Below are positions 36,282 to 45,635 of a stretch of DNA of 64,000 nt, piece after piece. A program made the translations under genes and the position numbers. Under the pieces are notes generated by a model that saw only the letters and a program-made list of their open reading frames with translations, was not told where the DNA came from and searched no databases. The stretch is from Flavobacterium sp. YO12. GTDB taxonomy: Bacteria > Bacteroidota > Bacteroidia > Flavobacteriales > Flavobacteriaceae. Positions within the stretch are counted from its first letter, which is position 1; every line of letters starts with the position of its first letter. The stretch covers positions 1-64,000 of the forward strand of contig NZ_NRQU01000006.1 of assembly GCF_004119495.1 (NCBI RefSeq), given 5' to 3'.

Positions 36282-36500
36282 ATGGGATTAATGAAAGTGT
36301 ATTCAGGTAGTGAAATATTAGCAATTGCTTTACAGGAAAAACTAGAAGAAGCAGGTGTAGAAACAGTTAAAAAAGATAATATTCAATCGTCTCGTTTAGG
36401 AGGTTTTCCTCGTACCGATTTGGCTGTTGAAATTTTTATTCAAGAAACTGATTTTGCAAAAGCAAATCCAGTTATCGAAAATTTCAGAATGAGTATTTAA
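36282..36500 (+). CDS. DUF2007-type small signal-transducing-like protein
   Basis: A 72-residue protein beginning MGLMKVYSGSEILAIALQEKLEEAGVE, with the pattern of DUF2007 (putative PII-like fold): a beta strand, a helix, an RLGGFPRTDLAVEIFI strand region and a C-terminal helix. Function is unknown. It lies between the one-domain DEAD-box gene and a HAD phosphatase on the same strand, so it is probably co-transcribed. Confidence 0.75.
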   Translation: MGLMKVYSGSEILAIALQEKLEEAGVETVKKDNIQSSRLGGFPRTDLAVEIFIQETDFAKANPVIENFRMSI

Positions 36501-36561
36501 AAGAAGTCTTCAGTCACAATGGAAACAGAAAACGGAGACTGAGCGCTGAAAACAAAAAAGC

Positions 36562-37365
36562 ATGCAATACAAAATGTTAGTTCTCGACATGGATGATACC
36601 TTGTTGACCGACGACCACAAAATATCTGATTTAAATAAAAAAGTACTTTTAGAAGCACAAGCAAAAGGAGTTTATGTTGTTTTGGCTTCAGGAAGACCAA
36701 CTTCTGCCATGACGGCTTATGCCAAGGAATTAGAACTAGATTTGAATGATTCTTATATCATTTCATTTAATGGTGCCATTATAAGTCAGGTAAAAGATGA
36801 TCAAATTTTATTTGAGCAGAAATTAACTGTTAAGCAAATTCACGATTTGTATGATTACAGCGTGAAAACAAAAACGCATATCATAACCTACTTGGATGAT
36901 GAAATTATAAGCGAAACAGATTCTGAATATATTGAGGTTGAAAAGGAAATTACAGGAATGGCGCATCGTAAAGTGGCGAGTTTTAAAGATTATATTGATC
37001 GACCAGCTGTAAAATGTATTTTGCTAGAAAATCCAACCTATTTAAAATCTGTAGAAAATGATTTAATTAAAGCAATGCCGCATTTGAGCGTTTCTATGTC
37101 GAAACCTTTTTTCTTAGAAGCGGCACAGCAAGGAATTGATAAAGCGGCTAGTTTAAAACTTTTGGCAGAGAAACTTAATATTCATCAAAGCGAAATTATT
37201 GCTGTTGGAAATGCAGGAAATGATTTGACAATGATTGAATATGCAGGATTGGGTGTTTGGGTAGATAATGTGACGCCTGAATTGCGTGATAAAGCAGATT
37301 TAATTGTAGCTTCAAATAATAATGACGGTGTTGCTGAAGTAGTACAAAAATATATTCTAAATTAA
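36562..37365 (+). CDS. Cof-type HAD-IIB phosphatase
   Basis: A 267-residue HAD phosphatase of the Cof subfamily. Motif I is LVLDMDDTLLTDDHK at the N-terminus, motif II lies in VVLASGRPT, and the C-terminal AVGNAGNDLTMIEYAGLGV motif carries the metal-binding aspartate. A cap domain of the IIB type occupies about residues 85-190. Members hydrolyse sugar phosphates, FMN or other small phosphates. The substrate is unknown. Confidence 0.92.
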   Translation: MQYKMLVLDMDDTLLTDDHKISDLNKKVLLEAQAKGVYVVLASGRPTSAMTAYAKELELDLNDSYIISFNGAIISQVKDDQILFEQKLTVKQIHDLYDYSVKTKTHIITYLDDEIISETDSEYIEVEKEITGMAHRKVASFKDYIDRPAVKCILLENPTYLKSVENDLIKAMPHLSVSMSKPFFLEAAQQGIDKAASLKLLAEKLNIHQSEIIAVGNAGNDLTMIEYAGLGVWVDNVTPELRDKADLIVASNNNDGVAEVVQKYILN

Positions 37366-37371
37366 TTTTTG

Positions 37372-37899
37372 ATGAAAAACCCAATCGAAACTGAGCGTTT
37401 ACTATTGCGCGAAGTAATTGCTTCAGATCTTAATGGAATGTTTGAGTTAGATTCTAATCCGAATGTTCATATTTACATTGGAGGGAAGCCTGTTACTACT
37501 ATTGAACAGAGTGCAGTATACATTGAAAATCTTCAGCAGCAATACAAAGATTTTGGAACTGGACGCTGGGCAGTAATTCTAAAAGAAACAAATGAGTTTT
37601 TAGGTTGGTCTGGAATTAAATTTATTACCGATGAAATCAACAACCATAAAAATTTCTATGAAATTGGTTATCGTTTTATAGAGAAACATTGGGGAAAAGG
37701 ATATGCAACCGAAGCTGGAAAAGCTTTTATAGAGTATGCTTTTAATAATTTAAAAGCTGATGCTGTTTATGCCTATGCAGATGCTGGCAATGATAACTCA
37801 AGAAAAATACTAGAAAAATTAGGTTTACGTTATGTAAATTCTTTTGAGTATCAAGAAGAACTAGAAGTTTGGTATGAGTTAAAGAACCCAAACGTATAG
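37372..37899 (+). CDS. GNAT-family N-acetyltransferase (RimJ/RimL type)
   Basis: A 175-residue acetyltransferase starting at the ATG at 37372, seven bases after the preceding HAD gene. It begins NPIETERLLLREV, the classical RimJ/RimL opening, and has the acetyl-CoA motif FIEKHWGKGYATEAGKAFIEYAF and a final EKLGLRYVNSFEY segment. The substrate may be a protein N-terminus or a small molecule; it cannot be decided from the sequence. Confidence 0.87.
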   Translation: MKNPIETERLLLREVIASDLNGMFELDSNPNVHIYIGGKPVTTIEQSAVYIENLQQQYKDFGTGRWAVILKETNEFLGWSGIKFITDEINNHKNFYEIGYRFIEKHWGKGYATEAGKAFIEYAFNNLKADAVYAYADAGNDNSRKILEKLGLRYVNSFEYQEELEVWYELKNPNV

Positions 37900-37977
37900 T
37901 TTGTAAGAAATGCGTCCCAAATCTTTGAAAGCTTAAAGATAAAGTTTGCAAAGATTTGGAAAACGTAGTTTCTTAAA

Positions 37978-38496
37978 TTATTTTTTAGCTACAGAAACAA
38001 AATATTTATTTCCGTCACCCATTGTCAATTTAACACGCTCGTCGCAAAGGTCGATTGCAAAATTAGCGCTTTCGTAACAGCTGCAAGTTGTGTTTTTATC
38101 TTTAGACATTTCAGTTTTACAATTATTGTTTTTAAATGTCGCCAATTGCGGTGTATATAAACTTACTAAATCAGTTGAAGCTGTTACTAATGAAATAATA
38201 CTTGCTGAGTTATTATTTGTAATTCTGTAAACAATTCTATCAGTATAGTTTACTTCGTTTACCGTTACTTTACGAATGTAGGTATAAGCTGTTGATCCTT
38301 CACCTGGCTCTTTTACTTCAAATTTAAATCCAACAGCACGAATGGCAATATCAAATTGAGACTGCGAATTTAAGCTCGCCCAAGTTGTTAAGGTACTAAT
38401 AGACGGAAATGGATTTGCAGCAGGAGTATTAGTTTGCGCCTGCGAACTAAAAATGGTTAAGAACATTAAGCAGATTGTGGGTAAAAATGCTTTCAT
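37978..38496 (-). CDS. Hypothetical secreted protein
   Basis: A 172-residue protein started at the ATG at 38496, where a clear signal peptide begins (MKAFLPTICLMFLTIFSSQA). An upstream in-frame start would put charged residues before it. The mature part is not recognised. It contains a cysteine-rich segment (NNCKTEMSKDKNTTCSCYES, then DLCDERV) that may form disulfides in the periplasm. It is monocistronic and convergent with the acetyltransferase gene. Confidence 0.65.
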   Translation of the reverse strand: MKAFLPTICLMFLTIFSSQAQTNTPAANPFPSISTLTTWASLNSQSQFDIAIRAVGFKFEVKEPGEGSTAYTYIRKVTVNEVNYTDRIVYRITNNNSASIISLVTASTDLVSLYTPQLATFKNNNCKTEMSKDKNTTCSCYESANFAIDLCDERVKLTMGDGNKYFVSVAKK

Positions 38497-38918
38497 AATG
38501 GAATTTGTAATTTTTAATTTTTGCCTACTCTTTCTGGTTTTCGGCGTTCCCATGCTTTTTGTAACAAAACAACAACATAACGATTGAATTTCAAAATAGT
38601 TATGCTCGAATTGTTATAATATTAGTAATAACGGTCATTTATTTTAGAATCTTAATTAAATCTCGCAAAAGACTTAAACAAAGTTAAATGTAAGAAAATT
38701 TTAAGCCAATACTTGAAAAAAATGCGCTTTACCGATGTAATTTGCACTTAATCGATGTTTTTGTCATTTTATTCTTATTGAATCCCGATTTTGTTTTTTT
38801 ACAATTAATTATGCCTGCGATTTGCGATATGATTAATTAAGACGATTTTAAATAGGTGTTTAATGCAAAATATTGATATATAGTGTATTATTGATTTTAT
38901 TTTAAAAAATATTGTACG
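38497..38918. other. Long AT-rich intergenic region without recognised gene
   Basis: About 420 bases between divergent genes. I see no open frame of note, no recognisable RNA family and no strong hairpin. A possible -7 box for the left gene is minus-strand TAACTTTG at 38679-38686, but it is about 180 bases from the start. The mtaB promoter begins at the right edge. Confidence 0.45.
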
Positions 38919-38926
38919 TAAATTTG
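38919..38926 (+). promoter_or_regulatory. -7 promoter element of mtaB
   Basis: TAAATTTG matches TAnnTTTG and is followed 60 bases later by the ATG at 38987. A TTG at 38891-38893 is 25 bases upstream, slightly too far for a standard -33. Confidence 0.45.
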
Positions 38927-38986
38927 CAAACTCTTTAAAAGAGATATAAATATAATATCTTACTGCTTAAAACGTAGTGTGTTCCC

Positions 38987-40320
38987 ATGGAAAATGAAAA
39001 AAAGTTGCTTTTTATACGCTTGGATGTAAACTGAATTTTTCAGAAACGTCTACAATTGCCAGAAATTTTAATGACGAAGGATTCGACCGCGTCGATTTTG
39101 AAGATGTAGCAGACATTTATGTAATCAATACTTGTTCTGTAACAGATAATGCCGATAAGCAGTTTAAGCAGGTAGTAAAGAAAGCAATGAAACTTAATGA
39201 TAAGGCATTTGTTGCAGCCGTGGGATGTTATGCGCAGTTGAAACCTGAAGAGTTGGCAAATGTTGACGGAGTTGATTTGGTACTTGGAGCTACAGAAAAG
39301 TTTAAGATTACAGATTATATTCATGACTTAAGCAAAAATGATATGGGTGAAGTTCACTCATGCGAAATTGCTGAAGCTGATTTTTATGTTGGAAGTTATT
39401 CAATAGGAGATCGTACTCGAGCTTTCTTGAAAGTGCAAGACGGCTGCGATTATAAATGTACGTATTGTACAATTCCTTTAGCAAGAGGAATTTCAAGAAG
39501 TGATGCTTTAGAAAATGTATTGCAGAACGCCAAAGAAATCTCGGCTCAAAATATTAAAGAAATTGTTTTAACTGGAGTTAATATTGGAGATTACGGAAAA
39601 GGAGAGTTTGGAAATAAAAAACATGAACATACTTTTCTAGAACTTGTTCAGGCTTTAGATAAAGTTGAAGGTATCGAGCGTTTAAGAATTTCATCCATCG
39701 AACCAAACTTGTTGAAAAATGAAACGATAGAATTTGTTTCAAAAAGCCGCACTTTTGTGCCTCATTTCCATATTCCGTTACAATCAGGAAGCAATGATAT
39801 CTTGAAATTAATGAAACGCCGTTATTTACGTGAAGTGTATACTGAACGTGTGAATAAAATTCGTGAAGTAATGCCTCATGCTTGTATAGGAGTTGATGTA
39901 ATTGTTGGTTTTCCAGGAGAAACAGATGAGCATTTCTTAGAAACCTATCATTTCTTAAACGAAATGGATATTTCGTATTTACACGTCTTCACCTATTCTG
40001 AAAGAGATAATACAGAAGCTATAGATATGCCTGGAGTTGTTCCTGCAAATGTAAGAGCAAAAAGAAGCAAAATGCTTAGAGGTTTATCAGTAAAAAAACG
40101 TCGTGCCTTTTACGAAACCCAATTAGGAACAAACAGAACAGTGCTTTTTGAAGGAGAAAATAAAGAAGGTTATATTCATGGTTTTACAGAGAATTACGTA
40201 AAAGTAAAAACACCATGGAATCCTGAATTAGTAAATACGCTGCAGGAAATTAATTTAACTAAAATTGATGAAGACGGAAGCGTTCGTTTAGAGTTTATAA
40301 ATAAATTGGCCGAAGCTTAA
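38987..40320 (+). pseudogene. mtaB: tRNA t6A37 methylthiotransferase MtaB, frameshifted at the N-terminus as sequenced
   Basis: A radical-SAM enzyme adding a methylthio group to t6A37 of tRNA. The open frame with CDYKCTYC (cluster cysteines), the following domains and a TRAM-like C-terminus runs intact to 40320, but its first ATG is 39187. The true N-terminus begins at ATG 38987 in another frame. After MENEK the run of seven A (38997-39003) plus G shifts the frame; one extra A, or -1 slippage on A_AAA_AAG, gives MENEKKVAFYTLGCKLNF. That restores 444 residues and the cluster-binding cysteines 14, 50 and 81. Starting at 39187 would lose two of the three. Confidence 0.85.
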
Positions 40321-40383
40321 ATTTTTTAAAGTAATCCGAAGTTATCATATAGTTTGTCATTTCTCCTCATTCGAAATGATAAA

Positions 40384-40424
40384 AAAACAACAAAGCCCTT
40401 TATAAAAAAGGGCTTTGTTGTTTT
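40384..40424. terminator. Bidirectional terminator after mtaB
   Basis: A perfect 18-bp stem (AAAACAACAAAGCCCTTT and its complement) with a five-base loop between convergent genes. It is one of the strongest hairpins in the window. Confidence 0.9.
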
Positions 40425-40432
40425 AAAACATC

Positions 40433-40944
40433 TTATTTCTGATTTTCAGGAATTACCAATTTCAAAGAATTGATATAATCGGTGTCAAATTCAATAACTC
40501 TGATTTTTTCTGGATTAAAACTTAATTCTCCGCCAAATTGACCTTTTGTATCCAAGAAATCAATTATAAGTTCTTCATCATTTAAAGAAATCAATTTTCC
40601 TAAATAAGCTGATTTTGCTGATTTTTTAGAGATCTGAAAAATACCATGTTTATTGTTGATGAAATTTAAAATCGAATTCAAATCCCGAATCGGAATAATA
40701 TCTTCGGCATTTGTTTTTAAACCTTTTAAGCGAATCACTTTTTCTATAAAAGCCAAATCCTGATCTCTGTGAACAGCTTCGATATTTTTGTTTTTCAAAA
40801 TGACAAAACCATCCAAAATATAATCAACTGGATTATTTCGGAGCAGAATCCAATCATCAGAATAGTCAATAAGAAATCCTGTAAAAATTTCTTTTTATCC
40901 TGAAATTCTATCGCTATTAATTGTCTTAAATATTGTTCCATCAT
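40433..40944 (-). pseudogene. Hypothetical cytoplasmic protein, frameshifted as sequenced
   Basis: The open part (from about 40890 down to 40433) encodes GFLIDYSDDWILLRNNPVDYILDGFVILKNKN and onward to VIPENQK. A matching N-terminus, MMEQYLRQLIAIEFQDKK, starts at 40944 in another frame. Between them the coding strand reads GATAAAAAGAAATTTTTAC; one additional A in the run of five would join the frames as QDKKEIFTGFLIDYSDDW, giving about 170 residues. The family is not recognised. It is a soluble protein with no signal peptide or membrane helix. The break is either a real mutation or a homopolymer miscount. Confidence 0.7.
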
Positions 40945-40993
40945 ATATTTTCTAAAAATTCCATCCCGATAGCTTCGGGATAGAGTTTAATTT

Positions 40994-41710
40994 TTAAGGG
41001 TTGGTTGACCAAATACTGCTGTTTTTTATAAATACTCTGCGGTTTAGTTTTAACTGTGCAACAACTAATTCTGCAATATCTTCAGACTGCATTACCTTTT
41101 CAGGATTCCCATCAGTTAAGTTCAAATCTTTTGCCATGTCTGTCGCAACAGTGCTTGGAGTTAAAGCAGTAACACGTATGTTGTGTTTGCGCATTTCCTG
41201 CATTAAAGAATCCGTTAAACCTAAAACTGCAAATTTAGAAGCACTGTATGCACTTGTTAGAGCATTACCGTTTAAACCAGCTGTTGACGAAATATTGATA
41301 ATATCTCCACTTTGTCTTTCGATCATGTTTGGAATTACGGCACGTGTTGCATAATAAGTTCCCATTAAATTTACCTGAATGATTTTTTCAAAAGCAGCAG
41401 GTTCTAGATCAAGGAATTTTCCAAAAGAAGCAATTCCTGCGCTGTTGATTAAAATATCAATATGTTTAAACTCAGTTAGTGCTTTTTCAACGGCACTATT
41501 TATAGATTTAATGTCCGATACATCTGCAGAAAGAGCTAAAGATTTAACCCCTAAATCATTCGTTTCATCTGCCAATTGATCAACATCTGCTTGAGTTCTT
41601 GAAACCAGAATTACATTTACACCTTCTTTTGCCAAGGCAATTGCAATTGCTTTTCCAATTCCTTTTCCAGCTCCTGTAATAAGAGCATTTTTATTTTTTA
41701 AGCTTGTCAT
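40994..41710 (-). CDS. SDR-family oxidoreductase (FabG-like)
   Basis: A 238-residue classical short-chain dehydrogenase. The cofactor motif [13 protein letters not shown] lies at residues 11-23, the INSAG motif near 88-92, a catalytic serine in INISSTAG, and Tyr155/Lys159 in the YxxxK motif (AYSASK). It resembles 3-ketoacyl reductases and NADP sepiapterin-type reductases, but it is a stand-alone gene with no fatty-acid synthesis neighbours, so the substrate is unclear. Confidence 0.9.
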   Translation of the reverse strand: MTSLKNKNALITGAGKGIGKAIAIALAKEGVNVILVSRTQADVDQLADETNDLGVKSLALSADVSDIKSINSAVEKALTEFKHIDILINSAGIASFGKFLDLEPAAFEKIIQVNLMGTYYATRAVIPNMIERQSGDIINISSTAGLNGNALTSAYSASKFAVLGLTDSLMQEMRKHNIRVTALTPSTVATDMAKDLNLTDGNPEKVMQSEDIAELVVAQLKLNRRVFIKNSSIWSTNP

Positions 41711-41823
41711 GATTTATTGTTTAGAAATGCCGAAAGCATCATTTTAAGTCTTACAAAAATAAAGCTTTTGTAAACTAAAATGATGCTTTCAAGTATTTTC
41801 TTAATCTAAGTTTAACAACTTTG

Positions 41824-42411
41824 TTATTCTTTCAAAACCATGTCTATACACATTACGGCAGCAAGAATTAATTGTCTAAGGGAACTGTCTGATGCTACAT
41901 TGTCTTCAATTTGAAGCACATAATTGTCAGCACTTGTAAAAAACTCTTTACCTAAACCAGCCCATTTTTTACTTACTTGAGCAAGTTGTTTGTTTTCGTG
42001 AGAAAATTTAAAGTCCCAACCCGTCCATTTTCCTTGTAATGTCGCAACAGATTTTTCATTTTTATCCATGATTTCAAACTTCCCGCCAATAGAAAAGAAC
42101 TTTTGTTTAAAGGTTCCTACTAATCTGTCTTTCTCATCAAAAATTTCAACTGTTGAGCGAAACACTGCAATACCTCGTTTTACTGAGATTAATTTTTCTC
42201 CAGAAGCCGTTGTAATTTCAACATTAAAAGGAGTCATTCTTTTATAATCTGTGAAACGCAGCATTTTTGTGAAAAAACCAAGATTGTTCTCACGGCAATT
42301 CATAGTTATTTGATTCGTTTCAGGATTGTAAATATCATAATTATTAGCAGCTTTAAACATTCCGACATGTTCTTTTACTAAAAATAGATTTTGGCTTAAA
42401 ATTGGGTTCAT
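41824..42411 (-). CDS. LURP-one/phospholipid scramblase-like protein
   Basis: A 195-residue protein with the 12-stranded barrel pattern of the LURP-one-related/scramblase superfamily: MNPILSQNLFLVKEHVGMFKA, repeated strand pairs such as YDIYNPETNQ and FEIMDKNEKSVATLQGKW, and a terminal hydrophobic helix (LRQLILAAVMCIDMVLKE). Function in bacteria is unknown. The last helix may insert in a membrane. It has a -7 element upstream and stands alone between the SDR gene and the VWA gene. Confidence 0.75.
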   Translation of the reverse strand: MNPILSQNLFLVKEHVGMFKAANNYDIYNPETNQITMNCRENNLGFFTKMLRFTDYKRMTPFNVEITTASGEKLISVKRGIAVFRSTVEIFDEKDRLVGTFKQKFFSIGGKFEIMDKNEKSVATLQGKWTGWDFKFSHENKQLAQVSKKWAGLGKEFFTSADNYVLQIEDNVASDSSLRQLILAAVMCIDMVLKE

Positions 42412-42449
42412 ACGTTTTTTAAAAAAATTAGTGTTTAGATTTTAGAACC

Positions 42450-42457
42450 CAAATGTA
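42450..42457 (-). promoter_or_regulatory. -7 promoter element of the LURP-one-like gene
   Basis: Minus-strand TACATTTG matches TAnnTTTG, 39 bases upstream of the start codon. Confidence 0.4.
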
Positions 42458-42469
42458 ATAAAATATTTA

Positions 42470-44593
42470 TTAATTATACTGCTTTGAAGTCTCTACAAGA
42501 CGGATAAATTCAGCTTTATAACCATCGCCGTCATTTGAAATTCCTTGTTTGGCTAATTTCACGATTTCTTCTGATGATTTGTCAGCAATCAATTTAGAAT
42601 CTCTTAATTTCAATCCAAACCAAGCCACAGCTGAGCTGAATTTTAAATCATCGCTCGCTTTATCTAAAGCAATCGATTTGTTATCAATAACCTGAACCAT
42701 TTCTATACTTTTATCGCCGTCAGGTTTTTTATAACGGAATTTTATTGTCGCCAGTTCGCTGTTGTAATTAGCAGAATTAGTTTCCGTTTTAGTGTATTTT
42801 AGATCATCCGGCTGAACATTTAAATAATCGCTTTTTACGCCGGCTGGAATAATTTCATACAAAGCTGTAACCGTATGATTACTTCCTAATTCTCCTGCAT
42901 CAATAGCGTCATTTTTAAAATCCTCTGGACGAAGTTTTCTATTTTCATAACCAATCAAACGATACGCTTGAACTTGTTTTGGGTTAAATTCGATTTGAAT
43001 TTTTACATCTTTAGCAATGGCAAACATTGAACCTTTAAATTCTTTTCCTAAAAAACGATTGGCTTCCTGAATATTATCAATGTAGGCATAATTTCCGTTT
43101 CCTTTATCCGCTAAGATTTCCATTTTGCTGTCTTTGTAATTTCCCATTCCATAACCCAGACAAGTTAAGAAAACACCAGTTTTTCTTTTCTCTTCGATTA
43201 ATTTTTCCATATCAGAATTAGAAGAACTTCCCACGTTAAAATCACCGTCAGTTGCTAGAATCACGCGATTATTGCCATTTTTAATAAAATTCTCAGATGC
43301 AATTTTATAAGCAAGTTCAATCCCTGCTCCGCCGGCAGTACTTCCTCCGGCTTCTAATTTATCAAGCGACTCAATTATTGTTTTTTTCTCATCTCCAGAA
43401 GTTGGTTTCAAAACCATTCCTGCAGCGCCTGCATAAACTACAATTGCAACTTTGTCTTTTGCACGTAATTCATTTACCAATATTTTTAAAGATTGTTTTA
43501 ATAAAGGCAGTTTATTCATATCGCTCATCGATCCTGAAACATCAATTAAGAAAACAAGATTTGAAGCTGGTAAATTATTGGTTGGAATGTTTTTTCCCTG
43601 CAAACCAATTTTCAGAATTTTGTTTTTTGAATTCCAAGGCGAGTCGCTTACTTCAGTGTTAATAGAAAACGGATGCTGATCTTTTGGCTGTGGATAATTG
43701 TATTTAAAGAAGTTTACCATTTCTTCTACACGTACAGCATCTTTTGGAACTTCTTGCCCATTGTTCAAAAAACGTCTAATATTAGTGTAAGAAGCATTGT
43801 CAACATCAATAGAAAAGGTAGAAAGCGGGGCCGTTTTTGGGCTTTCAAAAGTATTCTCAACAAAAGTTTCATAATCTTCCTGAGTTGGTTGAGCTGGAAT
43901 TGGTCTAATAATGTTTAATTTTTTGTCTAATTCTTTTTCCGAAAGATTTTTGTAAAGTTCATTTTTGGTTACAATTACAACGGCTCCATTTGCAGCTTTA
44001 CTGCCATAAAGAGAGGCAGCCGATTCGTCTTTTAGAACTTTCACTTCATCAATATCATTCGGATTAATTTTTGCCACTTGATCTGCTTTTACAGGAACTC
44101 CATCAACAATGTACATAGGTTCATTTTTAGGAGAAATTGATTCAACTCCACGCATAGCAACACTTGGAGCTGCGAGATATTGGCTATTTAATGGAATTGG
44201 AACACCTGCCGACGTACCGCGAATCATCATTATGGATCCTGTTGTCATTTTCTTTTTTGTAGAAGCATAAGCTGTTGTAACAACTTCTTGCAGTTGGTTA
44301 GCACTTTCTTTCAATGTAACATTAATTACATTCGAATTTTTTACAACAACATTTTCAGTATTCATTCCAATAAAACTAAAAACGAGAATGTCTCCTTTCT
44401 CAGCTTTAATAGTATATTTTCCGTCAAAATTGGTGACAGCAGATGTTTTTGATTTTTTAATAAAGACGTTAGCGCCGGGAAGCGGAGTAGAATTTACATC
44501 TGTTACTGTTCCTGTGATTGTTCTTTGTTGTGCTATGGTTACGAAACATATAAGCATAGCAATGGCTGATGAAATAAGTTTTAGACTTTTCAT
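42470..44593 (-). CDS. Exported CarboxypepD_reg - TonB plug - VWA domain protein (YfbK-like)
   Basis: A 707-residue secreted protein: signal peptide about 1-21; a CarboxypepD_reg-like domain (about 24-97); a TonB-plug-like segment (about 105-212, with YIVDGVP and SLYGSKAANGAVVIVTK); a VWF_N-type region (about 240-325); a VWA domain with MIDAS motif DVSGS at 351-355; and a C-terminal DUF3520-type region (about 525-700). The VWA part is YfbK-like. No outer-membrane barrel is present although the plug motif normally sits in one. It lies downstream of a sigma-factor and plug-motif membrane-protein pair, 71 bases from the latter. Confidence 0.85.
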   Translation of the reverse strand: MKSLKLISSAIAMLICFVTIAQQRTITGTVTDVNSTPLPGANVFIKKSKTSAVTNFDGKYTIKAEKGDILVFSFIGMNTENVVVKNSNVINVTLKESANQLQEVVTTAYASTKKKMTTGSIMMIRGTSAGVPIPLNSQYLAAPSVAMRGVESISPKNEPMYIVDGVPVKADQVAKINPNDIDEVKVLKDESAASLYGSKAANGAVVIVTKNELYKNLSEKELDKKLNIIRPIPAQPTQEDYETFVENTFESPKTAPLSTFSIDVDNASYTNIRRFLNNGQEVPKDAVRVEEMVNFFKYNYPQPKDQHPFSINTEVSDSPWNSKNKILKIGLQGKNIPTNNLPASNLVFLIDVSGSMSDMNKLPLLKQSLKILVNELRAKDKVAIVVYAGAAGMVLKPTSGDEKKTIIESLDKLEAGGSTAGGAGIELAYKIASENFIKNGNNRVILATDGDFNVGSSSNSDMEKLIEEKRKTGVFLTCLGYGMGNYKDSKMEILADKGNGNYAYIDNIQEANRFLGKEFKGSMFAIAKDVKIQIEFNPKQVQAYRLIGYENRKLRPEDFKNDAIDAGELGSNHTVTALYEIIPAGVKSDYLNVQPDDLKYTKTETNSANYNSELATIKFRYKKPDGDKSIEMVQVIDNKSIALDKASDDLKFSSAVAWFGLKLRDSKLIADKSSEEIVKLAKQGISNDGDGYKAEFIRLVETSKQYN

Positions 44594-44664
44594 GATAGTA
44601 AGTTTTAAGAATTAATGTTCGGATTTAGCTTTGTCAAAGCTGCAGACTTTGACAAAGCTTAGAG

Positions 44665-45633
44665 TTATTTTTTCGGAGTAGGTCTTCCTGTTTTTGTCGT
44701 AATTATGACAACTCCTTTTTTACCTTTTTCGCCATATTTTTCTGTAGCTTCAAGGTCTTGCAAAATGGTTATTGTTTTAATGTCCTGTTTGTCTAAAGGC
44801 GCATATGGGCTTGTTGGGTTATTGCCAAATAAATCATTTTCTGAATAATAAATTCCATCGATGATGTACAAAGGTTCATCAAGAACTACAAGAGAATCTA
44901 CGTTTTCTGGATTTAGATTCGGAAGCTCATCCTGCATCATTTTGTCTTTTTTGACATCATCACTATGAGCCATTGCATTTCCATTTAAAATAACCAAAGG
45001 CTTGCTTTTTTTTGCACTTTGAAATTGTTTTGCACCATAAGCGACTTTAGCCGATTCTCTGGCTTTTGAGTATCTAGCTGCTGAGACTGTTTCTTCTTTT
45101 GCAAATGCGGCATTATCTTGTTCTTCAGCATAATTTTGCTGAACTGGGGCAGCAAGTGCAGGACCTGAACCAACAGGTTCTGTATAAACTATTTTATCTG
45201 CTAAAGGCACTATTGATTGTGCATTTGGAGCAGCTTCTTCATGAATGGCAACAGCTTCTTGTCCTTTATTTTGTTTTTCTAAAATTTTAGCAGCTTCTTC
45301 ATTTGAAATAAGCCCAGAAGCAGAAGCAGGAATTGTGTTTTCTTGATTTAAAACAGGTTCTTTAGATTTTTGTTTTTCTTGAATCACCACTTTTGGAGCT
45401 TCAGTTACAGTATTTTTATCTGAAAGAAAAAATTGGGAACCTAAAGAAATCAATAAAAGAAGAGAAGCAGCAACAGCAATTTTTTTCCACAATGCGATTG
45501 TTTTTTTATCCTCTTTTTTGTCCAGTTTTTCTTCAACGCGCGACCAGACCTTTTCCATTCCGGGAAAGTCTTTAAACTCGGCATTTTGCGAAGCTTGTTT
45601 TATTTTATCTAATAATTTATCTTGATTGTCCAT
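44665..45633 (-). CDS. Anti-sigma-like membrane protein with plug-type C-terminus
   Basis: A 322-residue single-pass protein. The N-terminus (1-50) is charged and cytoplasmic, one membrane helix spans about 51-70, and the long low-complexity middle (Glu/Ala/Lys-rich, about 75-245) would lie in the periplasm. The last 70 residues resemble a TonB-dependent receptor plug: YIIDGIYYSE (256-265), DIKTITILQDLEA, then YGEKGKKGVVIITTKT. It starts two bases after the sigma factor gene, the usual place for its anti-sigma factor. That role is inferred from position and topology; no zinc motif is seen. Confidence 0.7.
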   Translation of the reverse strand: MDNQDKLLDKIKQASQNAEFKDFPGMEKVWSRVEEKLDKKEDKKTIALWKKIAVAASLLLLISLGSQFFLSDKNTVTEAPKVVIQEKQKSKEPVLNQENTIPASASGLISNEEAAKILEKQNKGQEAVAIHEEAAPNAQSIVPLADKIVYTEPVGSGPALAAPVQQNYAEEQDNAAFAKEETVSAARYSKARESAKVAYGAKQFQSAKKSKPLVILNGNAMAHSDDVKKDKMMQDELPNLNPENVDSLVVLDEPLYIIDGIYYSENDLFGNNPTSPYAPLDKQDIKTITILQDLEATEKYGEKGKKGVVIITTKTGRPTPKK

Positions 45634-45635
45634 GA

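Noticed and set aside
39187..39300. Treating ATG 39187 as the real start of mtaB
   Set aside because: It would delete the N-terminal domain with two cluster-binding cysteines, while a perfect N-terminus lies directly upstream in the neighbouring frame.
40870..40910. A programmed -1 frameshift in the 40.4 kb gene
   Set aside because: The site is T_AAA_AAG, so the P-site tRNA could not re-pair well after slipping. A missing base is more likely.
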